Source: SKPH01 sp051748565
GTDB taxonomy: Bacteria; Bacillota; Dethiobacteria; DTU022
Reading direction: 5' to 3'
Assembly: GCA_051748565.1 (NCBI GenBank)
Contig: JBNJHN010000008.1
Span: 1 to 56,109 of the forward strand
Length of the DNA stretch: 56,109 bases
Position 1 is the first letter of the stretch, and every line of letters begins with the position of its first letter. Shown here in pieces: positions 1-8,462 of the stretch. Made by a program: the position numbers and the translations under genes. The notes below the pieces were generated by a model. The model was not told where the DNA came from. It was given only the letters and a program-made list of their open reading frames with translations, and made no database searches.

Positions 1-2
1 AG

Positions 3-77
3 GGAGATTTAGGACCAGATGATCTGGACAGCTTTATTGATAAGACCAGGAAAGAAGTTGACGAAAAAATAATTTGA
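3..77 (+). CDS. thrS: Threonyl-tRNA synthetase, C-terminal end (partial)
   Basis: Only the last 24 codons and the stop are in the window; the gene begins upstream. The readable peptide opens GDLGPDDLDSFIDK and ends with a charged helix, which resembles the end of the anticodon-binding domain of threonyl-tRNA synthetase (the family has an RGDLG-type motif close to the C-terminus). Position supports it, because thrS sits immediately upstream of infC-rpmI-rplT in many Bacillota. The call rests on this short tail and on synteny, so it is likely rather than certain. The TGA stop lies inside the -35 hexamer of the next promoter. Confidence 0.75.
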   Translation, partial: GDLGPDDLDSFIDKTRKEVDEKII

Positions 78-102
78 CCTGCCCCGTATAATCTGATATA
101 TT
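74..102 (+). promoter_or_regulatory. Sigma-A type promoter of the infC operon
   Basis: TTGACC (74-79) and TATATT (97-102) are separated by exactly 17 nt. The -35 hexamer overlaps the stop codon of the upstream thrS end. Transcription would start near 109 and give a leader of about 145 nt before infC. This is inferred from hexamer match and spacing only. Confidence 0.6.
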
Positions 103-108
103 CATTAA

Positions 109-254
109 TGTAAAATAACGGTTCATTAAGTAGAAGCCACCGCTTCTCACCCTGAGGCGTAAGAAATGCTACCAGGGTTTATCCATAGACTTTAGGGATA
201 TTAAGAGCAGGTGGTATACGCCTGCTCTTAAACAATTTCAGGAGGTGAAACACG
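109..254 (+). promoter_or_regulatory. Structured 5' leader of infC-rpmI-rplT
   Basis: Three inverted repeats are visible: AGAAGC/GCTTCT (132-137/142-147, 4-nt loop), ACCCTG/CAGGGT (149-154/173-178), and a 10-bp perfect hairpin with arms 202-211 and 221-230. The last hairpin stops 10 nt before the GGAGGTG ribosome-binding site (241-247) and is not followed by a T tract, so it does not look like a simple terminator. In Bacillota the infC-rpmI-rplT operon is known to be controlled through its leader by ribosomal protein L20, and this leader probably does the same. A match to the known L20 leader model has not been tested. Confidence 0.6.
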
Positions 255-767
255 ATTAGTAAAAATTTGTTCGTGAATGAACAAATTAAGGCCCGGGAAG
301 TTCTGGTAATTGATTCCGATGGTACTCAGCTTGGTGTTATGAAGACTGAAGAAGCTTTAAATTTGGCCCGGGACAAGAAAGTAGATCTGGTTAATGTTGC
401 TCCAAGTGCACGGCCGCCGGTTTGTCGCCTGATGGACTATGGCAAGCACAAGTATGAGCAAAGTAAACGTGAACGCGAAGCTCGTAAAAAACAGAAGACA
501 ACAACAGTGAAAGAGATAAAGCTAAGGCCTAATATTGATAAGCATGATTTCCAGGTTAAGGCTAAACGCGGCCAAAAATTTCTGGAAAATGGTGATAAAG
601 TTAAAGTAACAGTCATGTTCAGAGGTCGGGAAATTACACATCCTGAAATTGCCCAGCGCCTCTGCAAACAATTAGCCGAGGATTTGGCTGATTATGGGGT
701 TGTAGAAAAACCGGCAAAACAGGAAGGGCGCAACATGATTATGATTTTGTCGCCTAAATCACATTAG
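255..767 (+). CDS. infC: Translation initiation factor IF-3
   Basis: IF-3 binds the 30S subunit, prevents premature 50S joining and checks the start codon. The protein has about 170 residues, the usual length, with the N-domain start SKNLFVNEQIKAREV and the typical linker and C-domain (KEIKLRPNIDKHDF, VTVMFRGREITH). I place the start at ATT 255: GGAGGTG at 241-247 is 7 nt upstream, and the residues between 255 and the TTG at 267 (ISKN) match the family N-terminus. TTG 267 would be 19 nt from the ribosome-binding site. An AUU start is established for infC in Escherichia coli and Geobacillus and allows IF-3 to repress its own translation. First gene of the infC-rpmI-rplT operon. Confidence 0.97.
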   Translation: MSKNLFVNEQIKAREVLVIDSDGTQLGVMKTEEALNLARDKKVDLVNVAPSARPPVCRLMDYGKHKYEQSKREREARKKQKTTTVKEIKLRPNIDKHDFQVKAKRGQKFLENGDKVKVTVMFRGREITHPEIAQRLCKQLAEDLADYGVVEKPAKQEGRNMIMILSPKSH

Positions 768-785
768 AGGAAGGTTGTTATACCC

Positions 786-977
786 ATGCCTAAGATGAAA
801 ACCCACCGCGGAGCGGCTAAGCGGTTTAAAAAAACCGGCACTGGTAAGATTAAACGTTATCGTGCTTTTGCCAGTCATTTAACCGGTAAAAAGAGCGCCA
901 GCCGTAAAAGGCGGCTGCGCAAATCAACGCTGGTTCAACCCGCTGATTTAAAAAGGGTTAAACTGCAGATACCATAG
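786..977 (+). CDS. rpmI: Ribosomal protein L35
   Basis: A 63-residue basic protein of the 50S subunit. It opens PKMKTHRGAAKRFKKTGTGK, the family hallmark, and keeps the basic C-terminal half (SRKRRLRKSTLV). It starts at ATG 786 behind AGGAAGG and lies 18 nt after infC and 74 nt before rplT, the conserved order. The gap to rplT (978-1051) contains a small imperfect hairpin (GCATCAC/GTGGTGC) before the rplT ribosome-binding site. Identification is secure. Confidence 0.98.
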   Translation: MPKMKTHRGAAKRFKKTGTGKIKRYRAFASHLTGKKSASRKRRLRKSTLVQPADLKRVKLQIP

Positions 978-1051
978 GGCATCACAAGTGGTGCTTAAGT
1001 ATTGATGACAATCAGTTATATACCGAGAGTATATTAGGAGGATGATTCGCT

Positions 1052-1405
1052 ATGCCTCGCATCAAGAGAGGAACTGTCGCCCGAAAAAGGCGAAAAAAAA
1101 TATTAAAACTGGCCAGGGGTTATTACGGGGCTAAGAGTAAGTTATTCAGGGTTGCCAATCAACAGGTTATGAGGTCGCTTTCTTACGCTTACCGGGACCG
1201 CAAACAGAAAAAAAGGAATTTCCGTAAATTATGGATAGCCCGGATCAATGCTGCTGCCCGGACCGGTGGCTTATCATACAGCCGCTTCATTAACGGTTTG
1301 AAGAAAGCAGATATACAGATTAACCGAAAAGTACTTGCCGATTTAGCTGTCAACGATAAAGCCGCATTTGACCGGCTGGTAGAGGTAGCCAAGGAAAATG
1401 TATAA
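1052..1405 (+). CDS. rplT: Ribosomal protein L20
   Basis: A 117-residue 50S assembly protein that binds 23S rRNA early. The N-terminal extension PRIKRGTVARKRRKKILKLA and the core (YRDRKQKKRNFRKLWIARIN) are typical. It starts with ATG 1052 behind AGGAGG. In Bacillota L20 is also the repressor that acts on the leader of this operon. Last gene of the infC operon; the following gene starts about 70 nt downstream and no clear terminator hairpin is visible between them. Confidence 0.98.
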   Translation: MPRIKRGTVARKRRKKILKLARGYYGAKSKLFRVANQQVMRSLSYAYRDRKQKKRNFRKLWIARINAAARTGGLSYSRFINGLKKADIQINRKVLADLAVNDKAAFDRLVEVAKENV

Positions 1406-1478
1406 TTAGGGCTTTTTTACGGCAGCCGATTAACAACAGAATCTATGCAGTTAATTCACCCGTTTGGAGATGAATTAT

Positions 1479-2816
1479 TTGCAACATAGCCGGAAACCTT
1501 TAAATCCCGCACGTGTGATGGTTTTTGGCTTCCTGGGCGTTATTTTTACCGGGTCGCTGCTGCTCAGCCTGCCCGTCATGTATGAAGGTGAAGGTATTGC
1601 TTACCTTGATGCCTTGTTTACTGCCACTTCGGCTGTTTGTGTAACCGGTCTGGTAGTTGTCGATACAGGGACTTTCTATACGCTTCCAGGCCAGGTGGTC
1701 ATTATGGTTCTGATCTTTATCGGTTCCCTGGGCTTCATGACGATGACGACGCTGATATTTATCTTTCTGGGGAGACGTATCCCACTGCGGGATCGGATTA
1801 TAGTCAAGGAAGCCCTGAACCAGGAGTCTTTGGCCGGATTGGTACCGCTGGTTAAAACAGTTGCCTTCATGGCCCTGTTTTTCATAATGATCGGCGCTGT
1901 CCTGTTAAGCATAAAATTTATCCCTGTTTATGGATATGGACAGGGGCTTTTATTTGCTTTTTTTCATTCCGTATCCGCTTTTGGTAATGCTGGTTTCGAT
2001 CTGTTTGGCGGTTATGACAGCCTGACCCGTTTCCCTGCCGACTATTTGGTCAACGGAACGATTATGGGTCTTTTTATTTTTGGCGGGCTTGGTTTTACGG
2101 TGATTCATGAGCTCTCAAACCGTTTACGTTTCAGGCACCGTCTCTCCCTGCACAGTAACTTGGTTCTTGTTATCACGGCTGCATTACTGGTTTTAGGGGC
2201 CGCGTTGGTTTTAATTTTAGAGTACAACAACCCCTTAACCATTGGTAGTATAAGCGGCGGGGCAAAAGTATTTACCGCTTTTTTTACATCAGCGACAGCA
2301 CGCACTGCCGGATTTAATGTTTTAGATACGGGAGCCATGAATTATTCAACCCTGGTTATCTTAATGGCCCTGATGTTTATCGGCGCCTCTCCAACCTCTA
2401 CAGGAGGTGGAGTCAAAACAACCACTTTCGGGGTTGTATTGATGACTTTTGTTGCCATGATCAGCGGCCGCAAAGAGCCGGTAATATTTATGCGCCGTTT
2501 TCCACTTTACCAGATTATGAGAGCAGTATCGATCATAAGTGCCGCTGTTGGCTTAATATTTTTAACCACATTTACCCTGACCTTATTTGAAGATCATAAT
2601 TTCCTTTCATTACTGTTTGAAGCGTTTTCTGCATTCGGTACGGTAGGACTTTCCACGGGGATTACTCCTGAACTGAGCGGTCCGGGCAAGGTTGCCCTGA
2701 TCGTAACTATGTTTGGCGGAAGAATCGGCCCGTTGACCTTGCTTGTTGCTTTGACCTTGAAGAAACCGGATGCCGAATTACTGCAATACCCGGAAGAAAA
2801 CCTGATGATTGGATAG
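1479..2816 (+). CDS. ktrB: Potassium uptake channel subunit KtrB/TrkH type
   Basis: Integral membrane protein that carries K+ (with Na+) as the pore partner of the KtrA ring encoded next. All four pore-loop filter regions of the superfamily are visible: AVCVTGLVVVDTG, FGNAGFDLFGG, ARTAGFNVLDTG and GTVGLSTGITPE. Hydrophobic helices fill most of the chain, giving the expected four membrane-pore-membrane repeats. Start: GGAG at 1466-1469 is 9 nt before TTG 1479, giving 445 residues. TTG 1464 and ATG 1470 are in frame but lie at or before this site. The pairing with a 218-residue RCK protein argues for the Ktr rather than the Trk system. Confidence 0.93.
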   Translation: MQHSRKPLNPARVMVFGFLGVIFTGSLLLSLPVMYEGEGIAYLDALFTATSAVCVTGLVVVDTGTFYTLPGQVVIMVLIFIGSLGFMTMTTLIFIFLGRRIPLRDRIIVKEALNQESLAGLVPLVKTVAFMALFFIMIGAVLLSIKFIPVYGYGQGLLFAFFHSVSAFGNAGFDLFGGYDSLTRFPADYLVNGTIMGLFIFGGLGFTVIHELSNRLRFRHRLSLHSNLVLVITAALLVLGAALVLILEYNNPLTIGSISGGAKVFTAFFTSATARTAGFNVLDTGAMNYSTLVILMALMFIGASPTSTGGGVKTTTFGVVLMTFVAMISGRKEPVIFMRRFPLYQIMRAVSIISAAVGLIFLTTFTLTLFEDHNFLSLLFEAFSAFGTVGLSTGITPELSGPGKVALIVTMFGGRIGPLTLLVALTLKKPDAELLQYPEENLMIG

Positions 2817-2855
2817 AGTAATCACCGGTTAAAAAGATTTACGGGAGGTTTATTA

Positions 2856-3512
2856 ATGGCTAAAGAATTTTTAGTTATCGGGGCCGGCCGGTTCGGGTTA
2901 AGTGTGGCCAGGACTTTGTACAGCCAGGGATACGATGTTATGGTAGTCGATAAAAATGAGGCCCTGATTCAGCAGATTAGCGGAGAATTAACCAATGTAG
3001 TAAAAGCAGATGCCACTTCTGAAGCAAGCCTTAAAGCGCTGGGTATTGAGGATTTTGATGCAGTGGTAATTGCAATTGGTGATGATGTGCAGGCCAGTAT
3101 TATGGCGGCAATTCTTGTTGTAGAAATGGGGGCAAAAAAAACTCTGGCCAAGGCTCAAAACGAAACCCAGGGAAAGGTGCTCAGAAAACTTGGTATTAAC
3201 AAGGTTGTTTTCCCTGAACGGGATATGGGCCAAAAGCTGGCTCACAGCTTAATCGCTCCGACGATTATCGACATGATTGAACTTTCGGATTATTACAGCG
3301 TGGTTGAGGTAAGCACTCCGGAAGAGATGATTGGCCAAACTCTCTTAAAACTGAACCTGCGAGCGCGTTACGGAGTCAGTGTAATTGCTCTGCGCCGCAA
3401 AAACGGCGGTCAAACCATTATTTCACCGGTTGCCGAAGATTTAATCGAAGCAGATGATATTATAGTTGCCATCGGAGAGAACAAACAGTTAAAAAAACTG
3501 GGGTGGATTTAA
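2856..3512 (+). CDS. ktrA: Ktr potassium transport regulatory subunit (RCK/TrkA-N)
   Basis: Cytoplasmic regulator that forms a ring under KtrB and gates it with ATP/ADP or NAD(H). The 218-residue protein has a single RCK module. It opens with a Rossmann nucleotide-binding loop (VIGAGRFGLSVARTL, residues about 6-20) followed by VVDKNE at the end of strand 2. The second half is an RCK_C/TrkA-C domain (about 135-218). Length matches KtrA; TrkA of proteobacteria is twice as long. It starts at ATG 2856 behind GGGAGG, 39 nt after ktrB, so the two are co-transcribed. Confidence 0.93.
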   Translation: MAKEFLVIGAGRFGLSVARTLYSQGYDVMVVDKNEALIQQISGELTNVVKADATSEASLKALGIEDFDAVVIAIGDDVQASIMAAILVVEMGAKKTLAKAQNETQGKVLRKLGINKVVFPERDMGQKLAHSLIAPTIIDMIELSDYYSVVEVSTPEEMIGQTLLKLNLRARYGVSVIALRRKNGGQTIISPVAEDLIEADDIIVAIGENKQLKKLGWI

Positions 3513-4316
3513 CTGACACCTTATAAAGTAAGCAGTCCAAATAATCCGTTGCTGAAAGAATTTAAAAGGCTGCAAAGAAGCCGTCATTATCGGAATAAAA
3601 TGCAGCAAATTACCCTTGAAGGGCCTAACCTGGTCAGAGAAGCTATCAAGGCGGGATTAAGCCCTGTTGTGATTTTTTATACCGGAGATTATTTTGAAAG
3701 TGAAGGTAATAAATGGCTCTCTGACCTTGATCCTTCGGTAAAGCAACTTGAACTGTCGCTGCCGCTGTTTAAAAAAATTGCCGATACAGAGTCCCCCAGG
3801 GCTGTAGCGGCTATTATGTCTTTTAATCCCGAAAAAAGTATAAAAATTCGTGCAGGTTCCATGCAGCTGGTGCTGATCCTGGACAGGATTCAGGATCCGG
3901 GCAATATGGGAACGATTATACGCACTGCTGCGGCTGCAGACGTTGATGTTATTTACTATACTCCCGGCAGTGTGGATCCTTACAGCCCAAAAGTGTTAAG
4001 GTCCACTGCCGGCACCATCTTTTCTATCCCAATCGTGCTGTGCCGGGAGCCTTTGGAGTTAATTAATAACTTTAAAAAGGTGAATATGCAGCTGATTGCA
4101 GCCGATGCCAGCTCCGACCAGACTTACTGGTCAGCGGATTTCAGGCAGCCCACAGTTCTTGTAATAGGGAACGAAGCATCCGGGATATCTCCGGAATTAA
4201 AATCAAAAGCTGATTTTAGACTGGCCATACCGCTCGCTGAAAATATAGATTCTCTAAATGCTTCAATCGCCACAGCTGTGATCCTTTTTGAAATTATTCG
4301 TCAGCGCAGTACTTAA
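3513..4316 (+). CDS. TrmH/SpoU-family RNA 2'-O-methyltransferase
   Basis: SPOUT-fold methyltransferase that methylates ribose in rRNA (or tRNA) using S-adenosylmethionine. It has an N-terminal substrate-binding region (SRHYRNKMQQITLEGPNLV) and the three SPOUT motifs: DRIQDPGNMGTIIRTAAA, VLVIGNEASGIS and LAIPLAENIDSLNASIATA. Start is unusual. The family N-terminus (S-x-x-NP-L-K) is encoded upstream of the first ordinary start, TTG 3549, as SSPNNPLLKEF. The only in-frame candidate with a good ribosome-binding site is CTG 3513, 6 nt behind GGGGTGG (3500-3506) and directly after the ktrA stop. TTG 3549 has no visible ribosome-binding site. Paralogues of this family make the exact RNA target uncertain. 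Confidence 0.85.
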   Translation: MTPYKVSSPNNPLLKEFKRLQRSRHYRNKMQQITLEGPNLVREAIKAGLSPVVIFYTGDYFESEGNKWLSDLDPSVKQLELSLPLFKKIADTESPRAVAAIMSFNPEKSIKIRAGSMQLVLILDRIQDPGNMGTIIRTAAAADVDVIYYTPGSVDPYSPKVLRSTAGTIFSIPIVLCREPLELINNFKKVNMQLIAADASSDQTYWSADFRQPTVLVIGNEASGISPELKSKADFRLAIPLAENIDSLNASIATAVILFEIIRQRST

Positions 4317-4320
4317 TGTC

Positions 4321-4349
4321 TTGAATGTCTTGTTTGCAGGTGCTATAAT
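4321..4349 (+). promoter_or_regulatory. Sigma-A promoter of the T-box/pheST operon
   Basis: TTGAAT (4321-4326) and a perfect TATAAT (4344-4349) are 17 nt apart, just after the methyltransferase stop codon. Transcription would begin near 4356, at the 5' end of the T-box leader. Confidence 0.75.
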
Positions 4350-4355
4350 GCATGT

Positions 4356-4620
4356 AACCTGAAATAGATAAATGCAGTGAAGGAGATAAGTAAGCCGGAA
4401 AAGACACTCCCCAGGGAGGAATAGCCGAGACTGAAAGCTATCCCGGTGTTGCCTGCTGAAATTCCCTCCGGAGCTTCCCACTGAAGGGTTTTGGTTTTAA
4501 GAAACCTGGTAGGCTGGAGACGGTAATCCCGTTAAAGATACCAAGTGAGCCAAAAATGGCTAAACTGGGTGGTACCGCGGAAGGTTGTCTTTCGTCCCTC
4601 GCAAGAGGGATTTTTTATTT
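4356..4620 (+). promoter_or_regulatory. T-box riboswitch (phenylalanine type) upstream of pheST
   Basis: The 320-nt gap before pheS holds a T-box leader. The conserved T-box sequence GGGTGGTACCGCG is at 4567-4579. Its antiterminator alternative is followed by the terminator at 4595-4616. Stem I is closed by CAGTG (near 4374) with CACTG (near 4479), and GGGAGG pairs with CCTCC further in. Phenylalanine triplets TTC occur at 4462-4464 and 4475-4477 on the 3' strand of stem I; either could be the specifier. Known mechanism: uncharged tRNA-Phe pairs with specifier and T-box bulge and lets transcription continue into pheS. Confidence 0.93.
4595..4616 (+). terminator. Regulated terminator of the T-box leader
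   Basis: TCCCTC, loop GCAA, GAGGGA, then TTTTTT: a compact intrinsic terminator directly after the T-box sequence and 20 nt before the pheS ribosome-binding region. It forms when tRNA-Phe is charged. Confidence 0.9.
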
Positions 4621-4637
4621 TCCGGAGGTGTTAAATT

Positions 4638-5663
4638 GTGATTAATAAGTTACAAGAGTTGAAAGACGAAGCGAAGCAGCTAATAGAAGCAGCGAATAAC
4701 CTGGACCAGTTAAAAGAGATTAAGATTAAACTCCTGGGCAAAAAGGGTGATCTGACTGTTCTTCTGCGCAGCCTGGGAAGTGTAAAACCTGAAGAGAGGC
4801 CGGTTATAGGTCAAAAAGCCAATGCCCTGCGCGAGGAGCTGGAAATGAAAATAGAACGCAAGGAGCAATCATTGCACGATGCTCTCAAAGAAGGGCAATG
4901 GGAAAATGAACGTATTGATGTTACTTTACCGGGCAGACCGATTCAAATCGGCCAAAAGCACCCGCTGACAACGATTATGGAGGAAATCAAAGAAATTTTT
5001 ATCGGCCTTGGCTTTCAGGTGGCCCATGGCCCGGATATCGAGAGCGATTATTATAATTTTGAAGCTTTAAACATTCCGGCTGAACATCCGGCCAGGGATA
5101 TGCAGGATTCCTTTTACATAACTTCTCAGTACTTGTTACGGACTCATACATCTCCTGTGCAGATCAGAACCATGGAGAAACTTGCACCGAAGCTGCCGGT
5201 TCGAATAATTGCTCCGGGTAAAGTCTTCAGGCGAGATGATGACGCCACACATTCACCGATGTTTCACCAGGTTGAAGGGCTTGCTGTTGATACCGATATA
5301 TCATTTTCAGATTTGAAGGGGACTTTGCTATTGTTTGTGCGGGAGATGTTTGGCCCGGAGCAGAAGATCCGCCTGCGGCCCAGTTATTTTCCCTTCACCG
5401 AACCGAGTGCGGAAGTTGATATATTATGCATTATGTGTGGTGGAGAAGGTTGTCGCACCTGCAGTGATACCGGGTGGTTGGAAATACTCGGAGCAGGCAT
5501 GGTTCATCCGCGTGTTTTGGAAGTTTCCGGTTACAACCCGCTTGAAGTTACCGGTTTTGCTTTCGGGATGGGTGTCGAACGCATTGCCATGCTAAAATAC
5601 GGTATTGGTGACCTGCGACTTTTCTTCACTAACGACCTGCGCTTTTTAAAACAATTTGGCTAA
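4638..5663 (+). CDS. pheS: Phenylalanyl-tRNA synthetase alpha subunit
   Basis: Catalytic subunit of the (alpha-beta)2 enzyme that charges tRNA-Phe. The 341-residue protein has the N-terminal coiled coil (about 1-80), then class II motifs: motif 1 around HPLTTIMEEIKEIF, motif 2 GKVFRRDDDATHSPMFHQVE, and motif 3 FAFGMGVERIAMLKYGI near the C-terminus. GTG 4638 is 7 nt behind GGAGGTG. It is directly controlled by the preceding T-box and lies 29 nt before pheT. Confidence 0.98.
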   Translation: MINKLQELKDEAKQLIEAANNLDQLKEIKIKLLGKKGDLTVLLRSLGSVKPEERPVIGQKANALREELEMKIERKEQSLHDALKEGQWENERIDVTLPGRPIQIGQKHPLTTIMEEIKEIFIGLGFQVAHGPDIESDYYNFEALNIPAEHPARDMQDSFYITSQYLLRTHTSPVQIRTMEKLAPKLPVRIIAPGKVFRRDDDATHSPMFHQVEGLAVDTDISFSDLKGTLLLFVREMFGPEQKIRLRPSYFPFTEPSAEVDILCIMCGGEGCRTCSDTGWLEILGAGMVHPRVLEVSGYNPLEVTGFAFGMGVERIAMLKYGIGDLRLFFTNDLRFLKQFG

Positions 5664-5692
5664 TTGATGAATATTGAACGGAGGATTTGAAG

Positions 5693-8110
5693 ATGCGTGT
5701 TTCCTATGACTGGCTTTTAGAATATATTGACCCGGGCATTTCCGCTGAAGAACTTGCTGAGCGTTTAACACTTTCCGGCATTGAAGTAGGGGCGGTAGAG
5801 CGTTTTGGCCCGCCTATGCCCGGAGTCGTTGTCGGACAGGTTGCTTTGATAGAACCTCACCCGGGAAGAAGCAACCTCGTGCTTGTTGATGCTGATGTGG
5901 GGGATAAATCATTAAAAATTGTTTGCGGTGCAAAAAATATGCAGGTGGGCGATAAAGTCCCGGTAGCTAGGCCGGGCTCAGAACTACCCGGTCCTCGCCT
6001 GATTGAGGAAACAATCCTTTATGGTGTTTTATCATCGGGTATGCTTTGTTCGGCCCAGGAACTTGGCCTTGATATAGGCAAAGAAGATGAAATCCTTATA
6101 CTTGATCAATCTGCCGTGATCGGGGAGCCACTGGAGCAGGTGTTGGGTTTAGATGATTTCATCCTTCATCTCGATCTGACCCCCAACCGGGCCGACTGCC
6201 TGAGCATGATCGGTGTTGCCTACGAAGTTGCCGCTTTAACCGGCGCACAGGTCAATTTGCCACCACTCCTGCCCCCGGAAACAGAAAAAGACATTAACGA
6301 TGTTATTAATATAGTGGTGGAAGATCCGGATCTATGCCCTCGTTATACTGCCCGGGTTATCAATGAAGTGGTTATCGGAAAATCTCCTCTATGGATGCAG
6401 TTAAAGCTTTTGAAAGCAGGTATCCGCCCAATCAGTAACATTGTTGATATCACTAACTACGTAATGTGGGAATTTGGGCAACCGCTACATGCATTTGACC
6501 TTGACCTGCTCGGAAAAAATAAAATTGTGGTCCGCAGGGCACTGCCTGACGAAACTCTGGTTACTCTTGATGGTGTAGAGCGAAAACTTGATCCGGAAGC
6601 ACTGGTCATTGCTGATGGCCGGGAGCCGGTTGGCCTGGCAGGAGTTATGGGTGGCGAGAATACAGAGATAACCGGTTCAACAACCAAAGTGTTGATAGAA
6701 GCGGCTAACTTTAATCCAACCAGTATCAGGCGGACGGCCAGACGTTATAATCTTCCTTCGGAAGCATCACAGCGTTTTGAAAAAGGAGTTAACCCGGAAG
6801 CGGCAATTTGGGCTCAGAACAGGACGGCTCTTCTCCTGTACGAACTGGCTGAAGGAAAAGTATTAAAAGGAGTAATTGATCATTACATATCTTTACCTGA
6901 ACCAAAAAATATCCGTGTCCGTCCCGGCCGAATTAATAAAATACTGGGATTGGATATCCCTGAGAACGACATGAATGCGATTCTGAGCAGCCTGGGCTTC
7001 ACTGTTCTTAAAAATGATCAGGAGGACGGGTTTTTCGATTTAGCGGTCCCTCTGAGGCGTGCAGATATTATCCTGGAAGAAGATATAGTAGAAGAGGTGG
7101 CCCGGCTTTATGGCTATGATAAGATTCCGGTATCCCTGCCTCGCGGGGAACTGCTTGAAAACCGGGAATCTGAGGAAGAGCGCCTGCAAAATAAGATCAG
7201 GGCAATCCTGGTAGCCGGTGGATATTATGAATGCATTACTTATTCTTTTATTAACCCTGCAAGCCTGGTTAAATTAAGATTGACGGAGGAGGATGCCAGG
7301 ATGCAGGCTATACCGGTGCGCAATCCTATTTCTGAAGAACAAGCGGTGATGCGCACCACGCTTCTTCCCGGATTGCTTAAAGTTATCCAGTATAATCTCA
7401 GCCACCGCGAGCTGAACCAGATGCTTTTCGAAATCGGCTCGGTATATGTGCCGGAATCTTTGCCGCTGAAGAAACTTCCTGATCAAAAGGTAAAACTGTC
7501 ACTGGCAGCAACCGGGCTGACTCCTGAGCCAAACTGGATTATCCAATCAGGAGAAACTGACTATTTTACATTGAAAGGGGCCCTGGAATCTATTTTCAGT
7601 CGTTTGCAGGTTGAGAATGTTCTTTTTCATTCGGGAGTTATGCCTTTCACCCATCGAACACGTTGTGCATTAATTACTGCCGGTGGCTTTGATATCGGTT
7701 TTCTTGGCCAACTTCATCCCGAAATAGCCGAAGAGTGGGAAATTAACCAACCGGTCACAATTTGCGAAATTGACCTTTCAATTCTTTTTGAACTGGCTAA
7801 TCCCGTGCCAAGGATTGTTCCTCTTCCCCGCTACCCTGCTGCAAAGAGGGATCTGGCCCTGGTGGCTCCGCGAGGCTTGTCGGCGCTTCAGCTTGAAGAA
7901 ACAATCAGGGAAGCTGGTGGCGATATCGTCAATCAGGTTAAACTTTTTGACCTTTATGAGGGAAAACAAATTCCCGAAGGAAAGCGCAGTCTTGCTTACT
8001 CGATTACTTTCAGGCGCGAGGAAGGGACTTTAACCGATACTGAAGTAAACAATACCCTGGAAATAATAAGAAAGGCTCTTTTTGATTTGGGAGCAGTTTT
8101 GCGCAGTTAG
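5693..8110 (+). CDS. pheT: Phenylalanyl-tRNA synthetase beta subunit
   Basis: Large, non-catalytic subunit with tRNA-binding and editing functions. At 805 residues it has normal length. In order: EMAP-II/OB tRNA-binding domain (about 40-150, VVGQVALIEPHPGRSNLVLV), B1 and B3/B4 editing module (PNRADCLSMIGVAYEVA; FGQPLHAFDLD), B5 domain (RINKILGLDIP), a catalytic-like core, and a C-terminal ferredoxin-fold anticodon-binding domain (YPAAKRDLALV to the end). ATG 5693 is 8 nt behind CGGAGG; the in-frame TTG 5687 is too close to it. Confidence 0.98.
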   Translation: MRVSYDWLLEYIDPGISAEELAERLTLSGIEVGAVERFGPPMPGVVVGQVALIEPHPGRSNLVLVDADVGDKSLKIVCGAKNMQVGDKVPVARPGSELPGPRLIEETILYGVLSSGMLCSAQELGLDIGKEDEILILDQSAVIGEPLEQVLGLDDFILHLDLTPNRADCLSMIGVAYEVAALTGAQVNLPPLLPPETEKDINDVINIVVEDPDLCPRYTARVINEVVIGKSPLWMQLKLLKAGIRPISNIVDITNYVMWEFGQPLHAFDLDLLGKNKIVVRRALPDETLVTLDGVERKLDPEALVIADGREPVGLAGVMGGENTEITGSTTKVLIEAANFNPTSIRRTARRYNLPSEASQRFEKGVNPEAAIWAQNRTALLLYELAEGKVLKGVIDHYISLPEPKNIRVRPGRINKILGLDIPENDMNAILSSLGFTVLKNDQEDGFFDLAVPLRRADIILEEDIVEEVARLYGYDKIPVSLPRGELLENRESEEERLQNKIRAILVAGGYYECITYSFINPASLVKLRLTEEDARMQAIPVRNPISEEQAVMRTTLLPGLLKVIQYNLSHRELNQMLFEIGSVYVPESLPLKKLPDQKVKLSLAATGLTPEPNWIIQSGETDYFTLKGALESIFSRLQVENVLFHSGVMPFTHRTRCALITAGGFDIGFLGQLHPEIAEEWEINQPVTICEIDLSILFELANPVPRIVPLPRYPAAKRDLALVAPRGLSALQLEETIREAGGDIVNQVKLFDLYEGKQIPEGKRSLAYSITFRREEGTLTDTEVNNTLEIIRKALFDLGAVLRS

Positions 8111-8186
8111 ACAGGCAGGACTTTCATACGGTCATCGCGAATTATGCTGACAAAAGCACCCCATCTAAAGGAAGGCAGGCAAAGGG

Positions 8187-8462
8187 ATGGAAGAAAAAGA
8201 TAAAAGCAGGGTCACTGTGCAGATCATGGGAGAAGAATTTATTTTAAGGGGTTCTTCATCTCCTGAAGAGATGTACAATGTCGGTAGTTATGTCGACCGT
8301 TTGATGCGTTCTCTGGCTGAAAGGAATCTCCAGATGAGCAGGCATAAAATTGCTGTTTTGGCAGCGCTTAACCTTGCCGACGAACTGCTCAGGCTTAAAG
8401 AAGAACTGCGGAATAATTCCGGCAAGACAAAAGAGCGGGGTGGTGAAGATGGGTTGGTTTGA
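8187..8462 (+). CDS. zapA: Cell division protein ZapA
   Basis: Small FtsZ-ring associated protein that crosslinks FtsZ protofilaments. The 91-residue chain has the N-terminal beta part (KSRVTVQIMGEEFILRG), the conserved helix (EEMYNVGSYVDRLMRSLAER) and the coiled-coil tail (KIAVLAALNLADELLRLKEEL). It begins at ATG 8187. Its 3' end overlaps the start of cvpA by 14 nt, which indicates translational coupling. zapA next to pheT and followed by cvpA and mutS2 is the normal Bacillota order. Confidence 0.93.
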   Translation: MEEKDKSRVTVQIMGEEFILRGSSSPEEMYNVGSYVDRLMRSLAERNLQMSRHKIAVLAALNLADELLRLKEELRNNSGKTKERGGEDGLV

